A DNA stretch of 22,128 bases, taken from Draconibacterium sp. GTDB lineage: Bacteria > Bacteroidota > Bacteroidia > Bacteroidales > Prolixibacteraceae. Below, one piece after another: positions 1-6,893 of this stretch. The position numbers and the translations under genes are program-made. The stretch lies in NCBI GenBank assembly GCA_015493625.1, contig WGCT01000460.1, positions 1 through 22,128 of the forward strand. Reading direction: 5' to 3'. The notes beneath the pieces were generated by a model that worked only from the letters and a program-made list of their open reading frames with translations, was not told the origin of the DNA and searched no databases. The stretch's first letter is position 1, and each line of letters starts with the position of its first letter.

Positions 1-21
1 AGATATTTAGCTGAAAAGTAA
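1..21 (+). CDS. Possible 3' end of an upstream plus-strand gene
   Basis: Frame 1 from the window edge reads R-Y-L-A-E-K and then TAA TAA. It could be the last six residues of a protein entering from the left. The only support is the plus-strand terminator about 90 bases further on, which needs an upstream plus-strand transcript. The stretch is too short to identify a family. Confidence 0.25.
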   Translation, partial: RYLAEK

Positions 22-110
22 TAAATCAGAAAAAATGTCGTTTTTTCATCAGAAGGCAGAAAAGTCAATCAAAAATGTTAGTTTATTTAATTCGGTATTG
101 CCTTCGACGG

Positions 111-137
111 AAGGGGCGTTTTTTCGCCCCTTTTTTT
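111..137 (+). terminator. Rho-independent terminator, plus strand
   Basis: An 8-bp stem (AAGGGGCG at 111-118, CGCCCCTT at 125-132) with a T-rich loop runs into seven T residues at 131-137. There is no T run on the other strand, so it ends a plus-strand transcript coming from left of the window. A second small hairpin (CCTTC at 101-105 with GAAGG at 110-114) overlaps the terminator stem and cannot form at the same time. This may be coincidence. Confidence 0.85.
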
Positions 138-186
138 ATGAGGTAATATTGTCTTACGGAAAGTTATAAAGATGCAATTACAACTA

Positions 187-528
187 TCAAACATCTAAAG
201 CATCTCCAATTTCCGAGAGTTCGTCTCTAATGCTTTTTAATCGTTGTGCAATATCAAAGTTATTGATGGTTTCGTCGCGGTTCTCTTTGAGTTTTTGCTT
301 TGCACCTTTAATGGTTAGCCCGCGCACTTTAACCAAATAATGAATGAGTTTAACGGTCTCGATATCTTTTTTGCTAAAGAGCCGTGTTCCTTTTTTATTT
401 TTTTTAGGGTTTAACGCATCAAACTGATTTTCCCAATAGCGGATTAACGACACATTTTCGCCCAACATTTCAGCAACTTCTCCAATGCTAAAAACAATCT
501 TCTCTATTTTTGGTTTCTTGTACGGCAC
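187..528 (-). CDS. MerR-family transcriptional regulator
   Basis: This is a 113-residue protein with the MerR winged-helix fold at the N terminus: FSIGEVAEMLG at 13-23, then S-L-I-R-Y-W-E at 27-33, a basic wing ending GTRLFSKKDIE, and a second helical pair to about residue 82. The C-terminal part is short, with no cysteine cluster and no ligand domain, so this is not a metal sensor of the classic MerR/CueR type. It probably binds DNA as a dimer. The start is GTG at 526-528: an in-frame TAA lies three codons upstream and there is no nearby ATG. It is followed upstream (in transcription) by the M23 peptidase gene on the same strand, 116 bases away. The pairing of this regulator with an M23 peptidase and alaS is one I recall from other Bacteroidota. 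Its target genes cannot be read from the sequence. Confidence 0.88.
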   Translation of the reverse strand: MPYKKPKIEKIVFSIGEVAEMLGENVSLIRYWENQFDALNPKKNKKGTRLFSKKDIETVKLIHYLVKVRGLTIKGAKQKLKENRDETINNFDIAQRLKSIRDELSEIGDALDV

Positions 529-551
529 TTCAGTTTAAATTATTCCGATGC

Positions 552-581
552 CAAATTAATAAAAAGAAAGGGTGATACCAA
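552..581 (-). promoter_or_regulatory. Candidate promoter for the MerR gene
   Basis: On the minus strand TTG (579-581) is followed after 19 bases by TTAATTTG (552-559). This is one mismatch from the Bacteroidota -7 consensus TAnnTTTG with a -33 TTG at a usual distance. A start near 545 would leave a leader of under 20 bases before the GTG codon. Confidence 0.35.
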
Positions 582-644
582 CAACTTCGGGTTGTAGAAT
601 AAGTGACGAGAAGAACAAACCGAGGAACAAAACAACCTGTAAAA

Positions 645-1625
645 TTAGTCGAGCGACTGACCTATGTTTGTTGAAATGGCAATCATTTTGTCGTATTCTT
701 GTGGCGTAAGGTCTTTGTAGTAATAGTAGGCCGGATTTACCTTTTTCCCGTTTTTATGTACTTCGTAGTGCAAATGCGGCGCGGTAGAACCTCCGGTATT
801 TCCAACGAAAGCAATAATATCGCCACGCTTCACTTTTTGCCCGCGCTTTACATTAAACGAATTCAGGTGTCCATAAAGTGTTTCGTATCCATATCCGTGG
901 TCGATAACTACTTCGAGCCCAAAACCCGAGCGGCTTCTTTTCGACCCTTTAATGGTTGTAACAACTCCATCGCCGGTAGCATAAACAGGCGTTCCTATCG
1001 GAGCAGAGAAATCCATTCCGTAATGAAACTTTCGAACTTTATAAATAGGATGCAACCGGTACCCCCAGCCACTTGCAGTCTTTTTTAAATCTTTATTCGA
1101 AATGGGTTGAATAGCAGGGATAGAAGCCAGCATCTTCTCTTTGTTTAATGCCAAATTCAGAACTTCGTCATACGATTTCGACTGAATATAAGCCTCTTTT
1201 GAAATAATGTCGAGTTTGCGTGCTGTTTCAACAACGAGTTTCGAGTTGTCTAAATTTTCTAAATGCGAATAGTTATTCGAGCCCCCAAACCCCGCTTTCC
1301 TTACCGACGAAGGGATAGGCTCTGTTTCGAAAATAACCCGGTAAATATTATCGTCGCGCTGCTGCAACTCTTTCAGTACGTTTTCAATCTTATCCAAATC
1401 CTTGCTCATTAATTCATATTGAGTTAATAAGCGTTGGTTCTCGCGTTTTAATGCTTTTGTTTTAGGTGTTTCATAAGTATTCAAAACAACTACGGCAATA
1501 ATTAATGCCAAAGCTAAACTACTCGAAAAATAGGCTAAAATTTTTGTCGTTTTCTCTTTGAATGTAATCCCTACTCTTTCGTAACTGAGGTTGTCCGGAT
1601 TAAATTTATATTTCTTTTTTGCCAT
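645..1625 (-). CDS. Membrane-anchored M23 (LytM) family peptidase
   Basis: This 326-residue protein is a probable peptidoglycan endopeptidase or its regulator in the periplasm. A short cytoplasmic N terminus is followed by one membrane segment at about 33-49 and a probable coiled coil at about 55-92. The LytM domain fills about 184-300. The zinc and catalytic residues are all visible: H201 and D205 in HYGMD, H253 in YGHL, and H284/H286 in HLH. The active site is therefore intact, unlike EnvC/NlpD-type pseudo-enzymes. The domain arrangement (membrane anchor, coiled coil, C-terminal M23) is that of cell-wall hydrolases working at division or elongation. The ATG at 1623-1625 is the natural start. 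The gene is divergent from alaS. The exact peptide bond cut cannot be told from the sequence. Confidence 0.92.
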   Translation of the reverse strand: MAKKKYKFNPDNLSYERVGITFKEKTTKILAYFSSSLALALIIAVVVLNTYETPKTKALKRENQRLLTQYELMSKDLDKIENVLKELQQRDDNIYRVIFETEPIPSSVRKAGFGGSNNYSHLENLDNSKLVVETARKLDIISKEAYIQSKSYDEVLNLALNKEKMLASIPAIQPISNKDLKKTASGWGYRLHPIYKVRKFHYGMDFSAPIGTPVYATGDGVVTTIKGSKRSRSGFGLEVVIDHGYGYETLYGHLNSFNVKRGQKVKRGDIIAFVGNTGGSTAPHLHYEVHKNGKKVNPAYYYYKDLTPQEYDKMIAISTNIGQSLD

Positions 1626-1674
1626 TTATTTAAAGCTAATTCTTCACAATTCTAACATAATTAATTAAAAGATA

Positions 1675-1682
1675 TACCTTTG
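1675..1682 (+). promoter_or_regulatory. Candidate -7 box, plus strand (upstream of alaS)
   Basis: TACCTTTG matches the Bacteroidota -7 consensus TAnnTTTG exactly and is followed by C, as is common. No clear -33 TTG is present at the usual distance. A start near 1689 would give alaS a leader of about 110 bases. Confidence 0.45.
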
Positions 1683-1715
1683 CAATCTTGTTAGAATCAA
1701 CTGTTTTCTGAGCCG

Positions 1716-1723
1716 CAAAGGTA
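1716..1723 (-). promoter_or_regulatory. Candidate -7 box, minus strand (M23 peptidase gene)
   Basis: Read on the minus strand this is TACCTTTG, an exact TAnnTTTG match followed by CGG. A start near 1709 would give the M23 gene a leader of about 85 bases. No good -33 TTG is seen. Confidence 0.5.
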
Positions 1724-1729
1724 AATAAA

Positions 1730-1737
1730 TAACTTTG
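1730..1737 (+). promoter_or_regulatory. Second candidate -7 box for alaS
   Basis: TAACTTTG is an exact TAnnTTTG match 60-70 bases upstream of the alaS start, giving a more usual leader length (about 55 bases) than the box at 1675. The -33 region reads TTCTG rather than TTTG. Confidence 0.4.
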
Positions 1738-1796
1738 GAAAGATGAAAATATTTTGTTTCTATTAAATAAATTTAACAAAATTGTAAAAATATTTA

Positions 1797-4445
1797 ATGC
1801 GTAACATGAAGACTTCTAAGGAAATACGTAAAGCTTTTCTCGATTTTTTTACCGAGAAACAACATCAGATAGTACGCTCGGCACCCATGGTTGTTAAGGG
1901 CGACCCAACGTTAATGTTTACCAATGCCGGAATGAATCAGTTTAAAGATCTGTTTTTGGGGAACGAGCCGGTAAAGTGGAAGCGTGTTGCCGATACGCAA
2001 AAATGTTTGCGAGTTTCGGGCAAGCACAACGACCTCGAAGAGGTGGGACTGGATACGTATCACCACACCATGTTCGAAATGCTTGGGAACTGGTCGTTTG
2101 GCGACTATTTTAAAAAGGAAGCCATCGATTGGGCGTGGGAATTTTTGGTAGACAAAATGGGCGTGTCGGCCGAAAGATTATATGCTACCGTTTTTGAGGG
2201 TAGCAGCGACGATAACCTTCAGCGCGATAACGAAGCCGCCGGCTATTGGGAACAATATTTACCTGAAGAACGCATTCTAAATGGAAACAAAAAAGATAAT
2301 TTTTGGGAAATGGGCGATATTGGCCCGTGTGGCCCCTGTTCCGAAATTCATGTCGATTTACGTCCACAGGAGGAGATTGATAAACTGCCGGGAGCTAAAT
2401 TGGTAAACAAAGACCACCCGTTGGTAATAGAAATATGGAACCTGGTATTTATTCAATTTAACCGAAAAGCCAATGGCAATTTAGAAAACCTGCCCGATAA
2501 ACATGTTGATACCGGAATGGGTTTCGAGCGGTTGTGTATGGTGCTGCAAGGCGTAACATCGAACTACGACACCGATGTTTTTCAGAATATTATTGCTGAA
2601 ATTGGAACATTGAGCGGGAAAAAATATGGCGACGACTTAAAACCGGACATTGCCATGCGTGTTATTGCCGACCATTTACGTGCCGTTGCTTTTGCAATTG
2701 CCGACGGTCAATTGCCATCGAACAACAAAGCAGGTTATGTAATTCGGAGAATTTTACGTCGAGCTGTCCGGTACGGATACACATTTTTAGGGTTTAAAAA
2801 GGCATTTATTTATAAATTGGTTGAGGTGCTGAAAGAGACTATGGGCGACACTTTTACCGAATTAAAAAGCCAACAGGAACTGATTGAAAAAGTGATTAAA
2901 GAAGAGGAAGAGTCGTTTTTGCGAACTCTTTCAACCGGAATTAAATTGTTAGACGATATTATTAAGAAGGCAAAAAAAGAGAAACATACCGAAATTCGGG
3001 GAAAAGATGCTTTTGTTTTATACGATACTTTTGGATTTCCTTTAGACCTAACCGAACTAATTGCCCGCGAAAACGAACTTGCAGTTGACGAAACCGGATT
3101 TAAAAAAGAGATGGAGATACAGAAAAATCGTTCGCGAAATGCAGCTCAACAAGAGACCGACGATTGGATAGAATTGCGTAAAATTGACAAAACCGAATTT
3201 GTTGGCTACGACATTTTAGAGACCGAAATAAAAATTGCCCGCTACCGGAAAGTATCTCAGAAAAAAAAGACATTTTACCAACTGGTTTTCGACAAAACTC
3301 CATTTTATGGCGAGTCGGGAGGACAGATTGGCGATACCGGTTACATTGAGTCTGACGGCATAAAAACATCAATATTCGACACTCAAAAGGAAAATAATTT
3401 AACCGTTCATTTGGTTGAGAAACTGCCTGAAAATATTGAAACTACTTTTAAAGCAGTTGTAAATTCTACTAAACGACTGAGTATTGCCGATAACCACACG
3501 GCAACCCACCTGCTGCATGCAGCTTTACGTAAAGTACTCGGAACACATGTCGAACAAAAAGGTTCGTTGGTAAATGCCGACCACCTTCGTTTCGACTTTT
3601 CTCATTTTCAGAAATTAACCGACGAGGAGATTGAAAAAGTGGAGGAAATTGTAAACACAAAAATAAGAGAGAATTCTGTGTTGGAGGAGAATCGCGCATT
3701 ACCGATAAGCGAGGCGAAAAAACTGGGAGCAATGATGCTGTTTGGCGAAAAATACGGCGATTCGGTGAGGGTGATTAAATTTGGAGATTCGGTGGAATTA
3801 TGCGGAGGAACACATGTAAAAGCAACCGGGCAGATTGGTCTGTTTCGTATTGTCTCGGAAAGTGCAATTGCTGCCGGAGTAAGACGTATTGAAGCGGTTA
3901 CAGGTGCTCGCGCCGATAAATATATTAACGACCAAATAAAAACACTAAAAAGCATTAAAGAGACAATTAAAGGTTCGAAAGATATTTTAAGCGGTGTAAT
4001 GAACCTTATTAAAGAACACTCGGAACTGTCGAAACAGCTCGAAGCCTTTCAGCGCGAAAGCTTAAAAATAATTAAAGCGAACCTGAAAAGTAAAGTCTTG
4101 CTTGAAAAAGGAGTTAATATTATTGCCGACAAAATTATTGTCGATAATGCCGGCATGGTAAAAGATATTGCATTTCAATTAAAAGGAGAAGTAGAAGATC
4201 TTTTTCTCGTTATTGGAGCCGAGATTAATGGCAAACCTCATTTAACAGTAATGATATCGGAAAATATTGTTGCCGAAAAAGGATTAAATGCCGGGCAAAT
4301 TGTACGCGAAGCAGGCCGCGAGATTAAAGGCGGCGGCGGCGGACAACCATTTTACGCTACGGCAGGCGGAAAAGATATTTCGGGACTTCAAAATGCAATC
4401 GACAAAGCACTTACTTGTTTAGTCACTACTCAGCAGTTCAACTAA
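1797..4445 (+). CDS. alaS: Alanyl-tRNA synthetase
   Basis: The protein charges tRNA-Ala with alanine in the cytoplasm and clears mischarged Ser/Gly. It is 882 residues long, the usual full length. Class II catalytic core: the conserved N terminus ([10 protein letters not shown] at about 41-50) and [11 protein letters not shown] at about 95-105. Editing domain: H567 and H571 in HTATH, with C669 and H673 in CGGTH, so all four metal ligands are present. The C-terminal DHHA1 part ends in a glycine-rich [14 protein letters not shown]. The ATG at 1797 is followed in frame by a second ATG at 1806 (M4); homologues usually begin at the equivalent of M4, so 1806 may be the true start. No Shine-Dalgarno is visible, as expected in this phylum. 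The last residues (T-T-Q-Q-F-N) are encoded by one arm of a 14-bp inverted repeat whose other arm lies at 4767-4780, so the tail may have been rewritten by an insertion. Confidence 0.97.
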   Translation: MRNMKTSKEIRKAFLDFFTEKQHQIVRSAPMVVKGDPTLMFTNAGMNQFKDLFLGNEPVKWKRVADTQKCLRVSGKHNDLEEVGLDTYHHTMFEMLGNWSFGDYFKKEAIDWAWEFLVDKMGVSAERLYATVFEGSSDDNLQRDNEAAGYWEQYLPEERILNGNKKDNFWEMGDIGPCGPCSEIHVDLRPQEEIDKLPGAKLVNKDHPLVIEIWNLVFIQFNRKANGNLENLPDKHVDTGMGFERLCMVLQGVTSNYDTDVFQNIIAEIGTLSGKKYGDDLKPDIAMRVIADHLRAVAFAIADGQLPSNNKAGYVIRRILRRAVRYGYTFLGFKKAFIYKLVEVLKETMGDTFTELKSQQELIEKVIKEEEESFLRTLSTGIKLLDDIIKKAKKEKHTEIRGKDAFVLYDTFGFPLDLTELIARENELAVDETGFKKEMEIQKNRSRNAAQQETDDWIELRKIDKTEFVGYDILETEIKIARYRKVSQKKKTFYQLVFDKTPFYGESGGQIGDTGYIESDGIKTSIFDTQKENNLTVHLVEKLPENIETTFKAVVNSTKRLSIADNHTATHLLHAALRKVLGTHVEQKGSLVNADHLRFDFSHFQKLTDEEIEKVEEIVNTKIRENSVLEENRALPISEAKKLGAMMLFGEKYGDSVRVIKFGDSVELCGGTHVKATGQIGLFRIVSESAIAAGVRRIEAVTGARADKYINDQIKTLKSIKETIKGSKDILSGVMNLIKEHSELSKQLEAFQRESLKIIKANLKSKVLLEKGVNIIADKIIVDNAGMVKDIAFQLKGEVEDLFLVIGAEINGKPHLTVMISENIVAEKGLNAGQIVREAGREIKGGGGGQPFYATAGGKDISGLQNAIDKALTCLVTTQQFN

Positions 4446-4480
4446 AAATTAAATCGCTGTTTATCAATCCATTTTGTCAT

Positions 4481-4507
4481 GATTTTTGTTCCCAAAAAAC
4501 AAAAATC
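4481..4507. repeat. A/T-rich hairpin downstream of alaS
   Basis: GATTTTTGTT (4481-4490) and AACAAAAATC (4498-4507) form a perfect 10-bp stem with loop CCCAAAA. No T run follows on either strand, so it is not a classical terminator. It could protect the alaS mRNA end. Confidence 0.5.
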
Positions 4508-4544
4508 CCCCAAAACTACAGATATTTACAATATTTTACCCCAA

Positions 4545-4740
4545 GCTAAACAGACTGTGTGAAAACAGTCTGTTTAGCATTTGCCGTCCCATTTATGGGA
4601 CGGAATGTGGAATGACAAGAACTGTTGGACTTTAGTCCAACTATCTTATATTCAGGACTAAAGTCCAGTTCCACATCTCTATTCAATAATCGTTGGATAA
4701 ATCCAACGGCAAAGAATAGTCTCATTTTCACACAGTCTGT
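4545..4740. mobile_element. Palindromic MITE/REP-like non-coding element
   Basis: The ends are 16-bp perfect terminal inverted repeats, ACAGACTGTGTGAAAA (4550-4565) and TTTTCACACAGTCTGT (4725-4740). The left end also folds on itself: a 13-bp stem GCTAAACAGACTG (4545-4557) with CAGTCTGTTTAGC (4566-4578). Inside are nested arms TTTGCCGT/ACGGCAAA (4580-4587, 4706-4713) and ATGTGGAA/TTCCACAT (4605-4612, 4669-4676). Compact hairpins lie at 4584-4603 (8-bp stem, loop TTTA), 4624-4641, 4655-4666 and 4691-4708. GGACTTTAGTCC (4627-4638) and GGACTAAAGTCC (4655-4666) also pair with each other. There is no transposase or credible ORF. Such elements in other bacteria are moved in trans by a transposase encoded elsewhere, for example RAYT/IS200-like enzymes. 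No target-site duplication is clear. Confidence 0.75.
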
Positions 4741-4815
4741 AAAGCATGGAGTTATTAATACTTTAAAACTGCTGAGTAGTAACCATAAGGTCATGTTTAT
4801 CGTGCAGAGTAAACT

Positions 4816-4856
4816 AAAAAGTCCAAATTTCAATTATTGAAATTTGGACTTTTTTT
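4816..4856. terminator. Bidirectional rho-independent terminator between alaS and purA
   Basis: A 14-bp perfect stem (AGTCCAAATTTCAA at 4820-4833, its complement at 4837-4850, loop TTA) is flanked by a T run at 4851-4856 and, for the other strand, an A run at 4816-4820. It can stop alaS transcription from the left and purA transcription from the right. Confidence 0.85.
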
Positions 4857-4875
4857 AAAATAATCCGTTCCTTAT

Positions 4876-6153
4876 TTACTCTTTTTCAAGAAAAATAGTT
4901 TGCTCGCGGTTAGGACCAACCGAAGCAATCGAGATTGGAATTCCCATTTCATCTTCAATAAAGTTGATATAGTTGTTTAGCTCTTCGGGAAATTCGTTTT
5001 GGTCTTTAATTTGTGTTAAATTGGTTTTCCAGCCGGGCAGATCAACATAAACCGGTTTTACTGCATCGGTTAATTCAAATGGGAAATCTTCAACAACTTC
5101 GCCATTAATCTCGTACCCTACACAAATTTTTATTGTATCGAAGTCGTCGAGAACATCGGCTTTCATCATAATCAGCTCGGTTGTTCCATTTAGCATAACG
5201 GCATATTTCAGGGCTACCAAATCGAGCCATCCACAGCGGCGCGGGCGTCCTGTTGTTGCCCCGTATTCGTTTCCGGCAGCACGTAACTCTTCGCCTGTTT
5301 TATCGTTCAGCTCGGTGGGGAAAGGCCCCATACCAACCCGTGTACAATAAGCTTTAAAAATGCCAAATACATTGCCTATTTTTCGGGGTGCAATACCAAG
5401 CCCCGTACAAGCTCCGGCACAAATTGTATTCGAGCTTGTTACAAACGGATACGAGCCAAAATCTATATCGAGCATTGTTCCCTGCGCACCTTCAGCCAAA
5501 ACCGATTTACCCTCTTTTAGTGCTTGATTAAGCAAATGTTCAGTATCGACAATATTAAATGATTTTAAAACCGTAATACCTTCGAACCACTCTTTTTCCC
5601 AATCGTTTAGTAACTCTTCGAAATCGAATTTAAAAAAATCGGTTAACAATATTTTATGGTTCTCGATTCTTGCATTATACTTTTCATCGAAATTATGCAC
5701 TAAATCGCCAACTCGTAATCCGTCGCGACCAATTTTATCTTTATAAGTTGGTCCAATTCCTTTTAATGTTGAACCAATTTTTGTTTTTCCTTTTTTATCT
5801 TCCGAAGCAGCATCGAGCAGTTTATGAGTGGGTAAAATCAGATGTGCTTTTTTCGAAATATAGAGGTTTTTCGAAATATCTACTCCGGTCTCTTTTAGTT
5901 TATCAATTTCGGCTTTAAAAACGTTAGGGTCAATAACTACTCCGTTTCCAATAACATTTATTTTATTCTCTCTGAAAATTCCGGACGGGATTGTATGTAA
6001 AACATGTTTAACATTGTTGAATTCCAATGTATGCCCCGCATTGGGACCTCCTTGAAAACGCGAAATTACATCGTAATTCGGAGTAAGTACATCAACAATT
6101 TTTCCTTTCCCTTCGTCGCCCCACTGGAGGCCGAGTAAAACATCTACATTCAT
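4876..6153 (-). CDS. purA: Adenylosuccinate synthetase
   Basis: The enzyme joins IMP and aspartate using GTP to make adenylosuccinate, the first committed step to AMP. With the start at the ATG at 6151-6153 it has 425 residues, normal for the family, and catalytic residues fall on their standard numbers: D13 in GDEGKGK (12-18) and H41 in NAGHT. The arginine/GTP-binding segment GRPRRCGWLDLVAL is also present. The frame stays open upstream to a TTG at 6189, but the extra 12 residues precede the conserved N terminus and are rejected. It lies on the same strand as fur and rel, 221 bases after fur with a terminator between, so it probably has its own promoter. ppGpp is a known inhibitor of PurA in other bacteria, which makes the nearby rel gene noteworthy. 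Confidence 0.97.
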   Translation of the reverse strand: MNVDVLLGLQWGDEGKGKIVDVLTPNYDVISRFQGGPNAGHTLEFNNVKHVLHTIPSGIFRENKINVIGNGVVIDPNVFKAEIDKLKETGVDISKNLYISKKAHLILPTHKLLDAASEDKKGKTKIGSTLKGIGPTYKDKIGRDGLRVGDLVHNFDEKYNARIENHKILLTDFFKFDFEELLNDWEKEWFEGITVLKSFNIVDTEHLLNQALKEGKSVLAEGAQGTMLDIDFGSYPFVTSSNTICAGACTGLGIAPRKIGNVFGIFKAYCTRVGMGPFPTELNDKTGEELRAAGNEYGATTGRPRRCGWLDLVALKYAVMLNGTTELIMMKADVLDDFDTIKICVGYEINGEVVEDFPFELTDAVKPVYVDLPGWKTNLTQIKDQNEFPEELNNYINFIEDEMGIPISIASVGPNREQTIFLEKE

Positions 6154-6271
6154 TAGTGATTCTTTTAATATTTTCACACGAAACCGCAAAAACTCATTCT
6201 TGGTACAATGAAATTTTTACGGCTTTCAAATTAGCAGTTAAAAGTAAGAATTATTTTTGGTTACCGACATA

Positions 6272-6298
6272 AAAAAATCCATTTGAAAATGGATTTTA
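6272..6298 (-). terminator. Rho-independent terminator after fur
   Basis: AAAATCCATTT (6275-6285) and AAATGGATTTT (6288-6298) form an A/T-rich 11-bp stem. On the minus strand it runs into seven T residues (6272-6278). It sits between fur and purA and would separate their transcripts. Confidence 0.65.
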
Positions 6299-6374
6299 TA
6301 ATATAATAAAATGAAGTCGGTGTATTCAACTTAAACCAAATACGTTTTTCGAAAACCTATCTGAATTAATTCTA

Positions 6375-6812
6375 TTAATCGGTATACTCGCCATAAATAT
6401 AAAGGGTGTGATGCGAGAACTTAAAGTTGTTCTTTTTACAAGCATCTTCAATAATTTCTCTGATGCGTTTGTCGTAAAATTCAACCACTTTCCCGTTCGA
6501 TACATCAATCATATGGTCGTGCTGAAGTGTGGCAAATGCTTTTTCGAACTGAGCGATATTTTTACCAAACTGATGTTTTACAACCAACTTGCAATCGAGC
6601 AGTAAATCAATTGTATTGTAAAGTGTAGCACGGCTTACCCTGTAATTGTTGTTTTTCATCGAAATGTAGAGCGACTCGATGTCGAAGTGTCCGTCGCGGC
6701 GATAAATTTCATCGAGAATTGCAAATCTTTCAGGGGTTTTTCTATGTCCGTTTTTTTCCAGATACTCGGTAAACATTGTTCGTACCGTTTCTCTGGTTTT
6801 ATTGCTATTCAT
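6375..6812 (-). CDS. Fur-family transcriptional regulator lacking CxxC motifs
   Basis: The 145-residue protein has the Fur winged helix in its N-terminal half ([20 protein letters not shown] at about 25-44; recognition helix region [15 protein letters not shown] at 58-72) and a dimerisation/metal half after about 85. H98-D99-H100, E111 and H134-H135 occupy positions like the regulatory metal site of Fur. The structural zinc cysteines are missing: the place where relatives read C-x-x-C after HDH-x-I here reads D-V-S-N, and the only cysteines are C74 and C125. Whether it is a Fur, Zur or PerR type cannot be decided. The start is ATG 6810-6812. It follows rel by 81 bases and precedes purA. A 17-bp palindrome at 6865-6881 next to its own promoter suggests autoregulation. 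Confidence 0.92.
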   Translation of the reverse strand: MNSNKTRETVRTMFTEYLEKNGHRKTPERFAILDEIYRRDGHFDIESLYISMKNNNYRVSRATLYNTIDLLLDCKLVVKHQFGKNIAQFEKAFATLQHDHMIDVSNGKVVEFYDKRIREIIEDACKKNNFKFSHHTLYIYGEYTD

Positions 6813-6837
6813 AATTAAACTAAATTTAAATAGGCTT

Positions 6838-6845
6838 CAAAAGTA
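6838..6845 (-). promoter_or_regulatory. Candidate -7 box of the fur-family gene
   Basis: On the minus strand this reads TACTTTTG, an exact match to TAnnTTTG, 26 bases upstream of the ATG. The -33 position falls at the edge of the palindrome at 6865-6881, so a bound regulator would block polymerase. Confidence 0.55.
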
Positions 6846-6864
6846 GAATTTTTTTTTGATTTTC

Positions 6865-6881
6865 TTTAGAATGATTCTAAA
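6865..6881. promoter_or_regulatory. PerR/Fur-type operator palindrome
   Basis: TTTAGAATGATTCTAAA is a perfect 8-1-8 inverted repeat. Its core TTAGAAT-N-ATTCTAA has the 7-1-7 form of PerR/Fur boxes. It lies between the rel stop codon and the fur-family gene, 19 bases upstream of that gene's -7 box. The likely ligand is the protein encoded next to it; that link is inference. Confidence 0.7.
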
Positions 6882-6893
6882 AATGATTGAAAT

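Larger units (their letters stand above)
4425..4780. repeat. Outer 14-bp perfect inverted repeat spanning the alaS 3' end
   Basis: ACTACTCAGCAGTT at 4425-4438, inside the last codons of alaS, is the exact reverse complement of AACTGCTGAGTAGT at 4767-4780. The arms enclose the palindromic element at 4545-4740. A 14-bp perfect match by chance in so short a region is unlikely. No target duplication is seen outside the arms. It could be the ends of an older inserted element, a duplicated alaS end, or a long-range RNA stem. Confidence 0.7.

Noticed and set aside
581..597. Small hairpin between the MerR and M23 genes as a terminator
   Set aside because: The stem is only five base pairs with no clean T run directly after it on either strand.
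3469..3955. Minus-strand frames inside alaS
   Set aside because: They are shadows of the alaS editing domain, with no domain similarity of their own.
4546..4840. Open frames on both strands (4546-4833 minus, 4625-4840 plus)
   Set aside because: They arise from the palindromic element, which reads similarly on both strands, and resemble no protein.
6154..6189. Longer purA N terminus from TTG
   Set aside because: The ATG at 6151-6153 puts D13 and H41 at the family's standard numbering; the extra residues are not conserved in the family.
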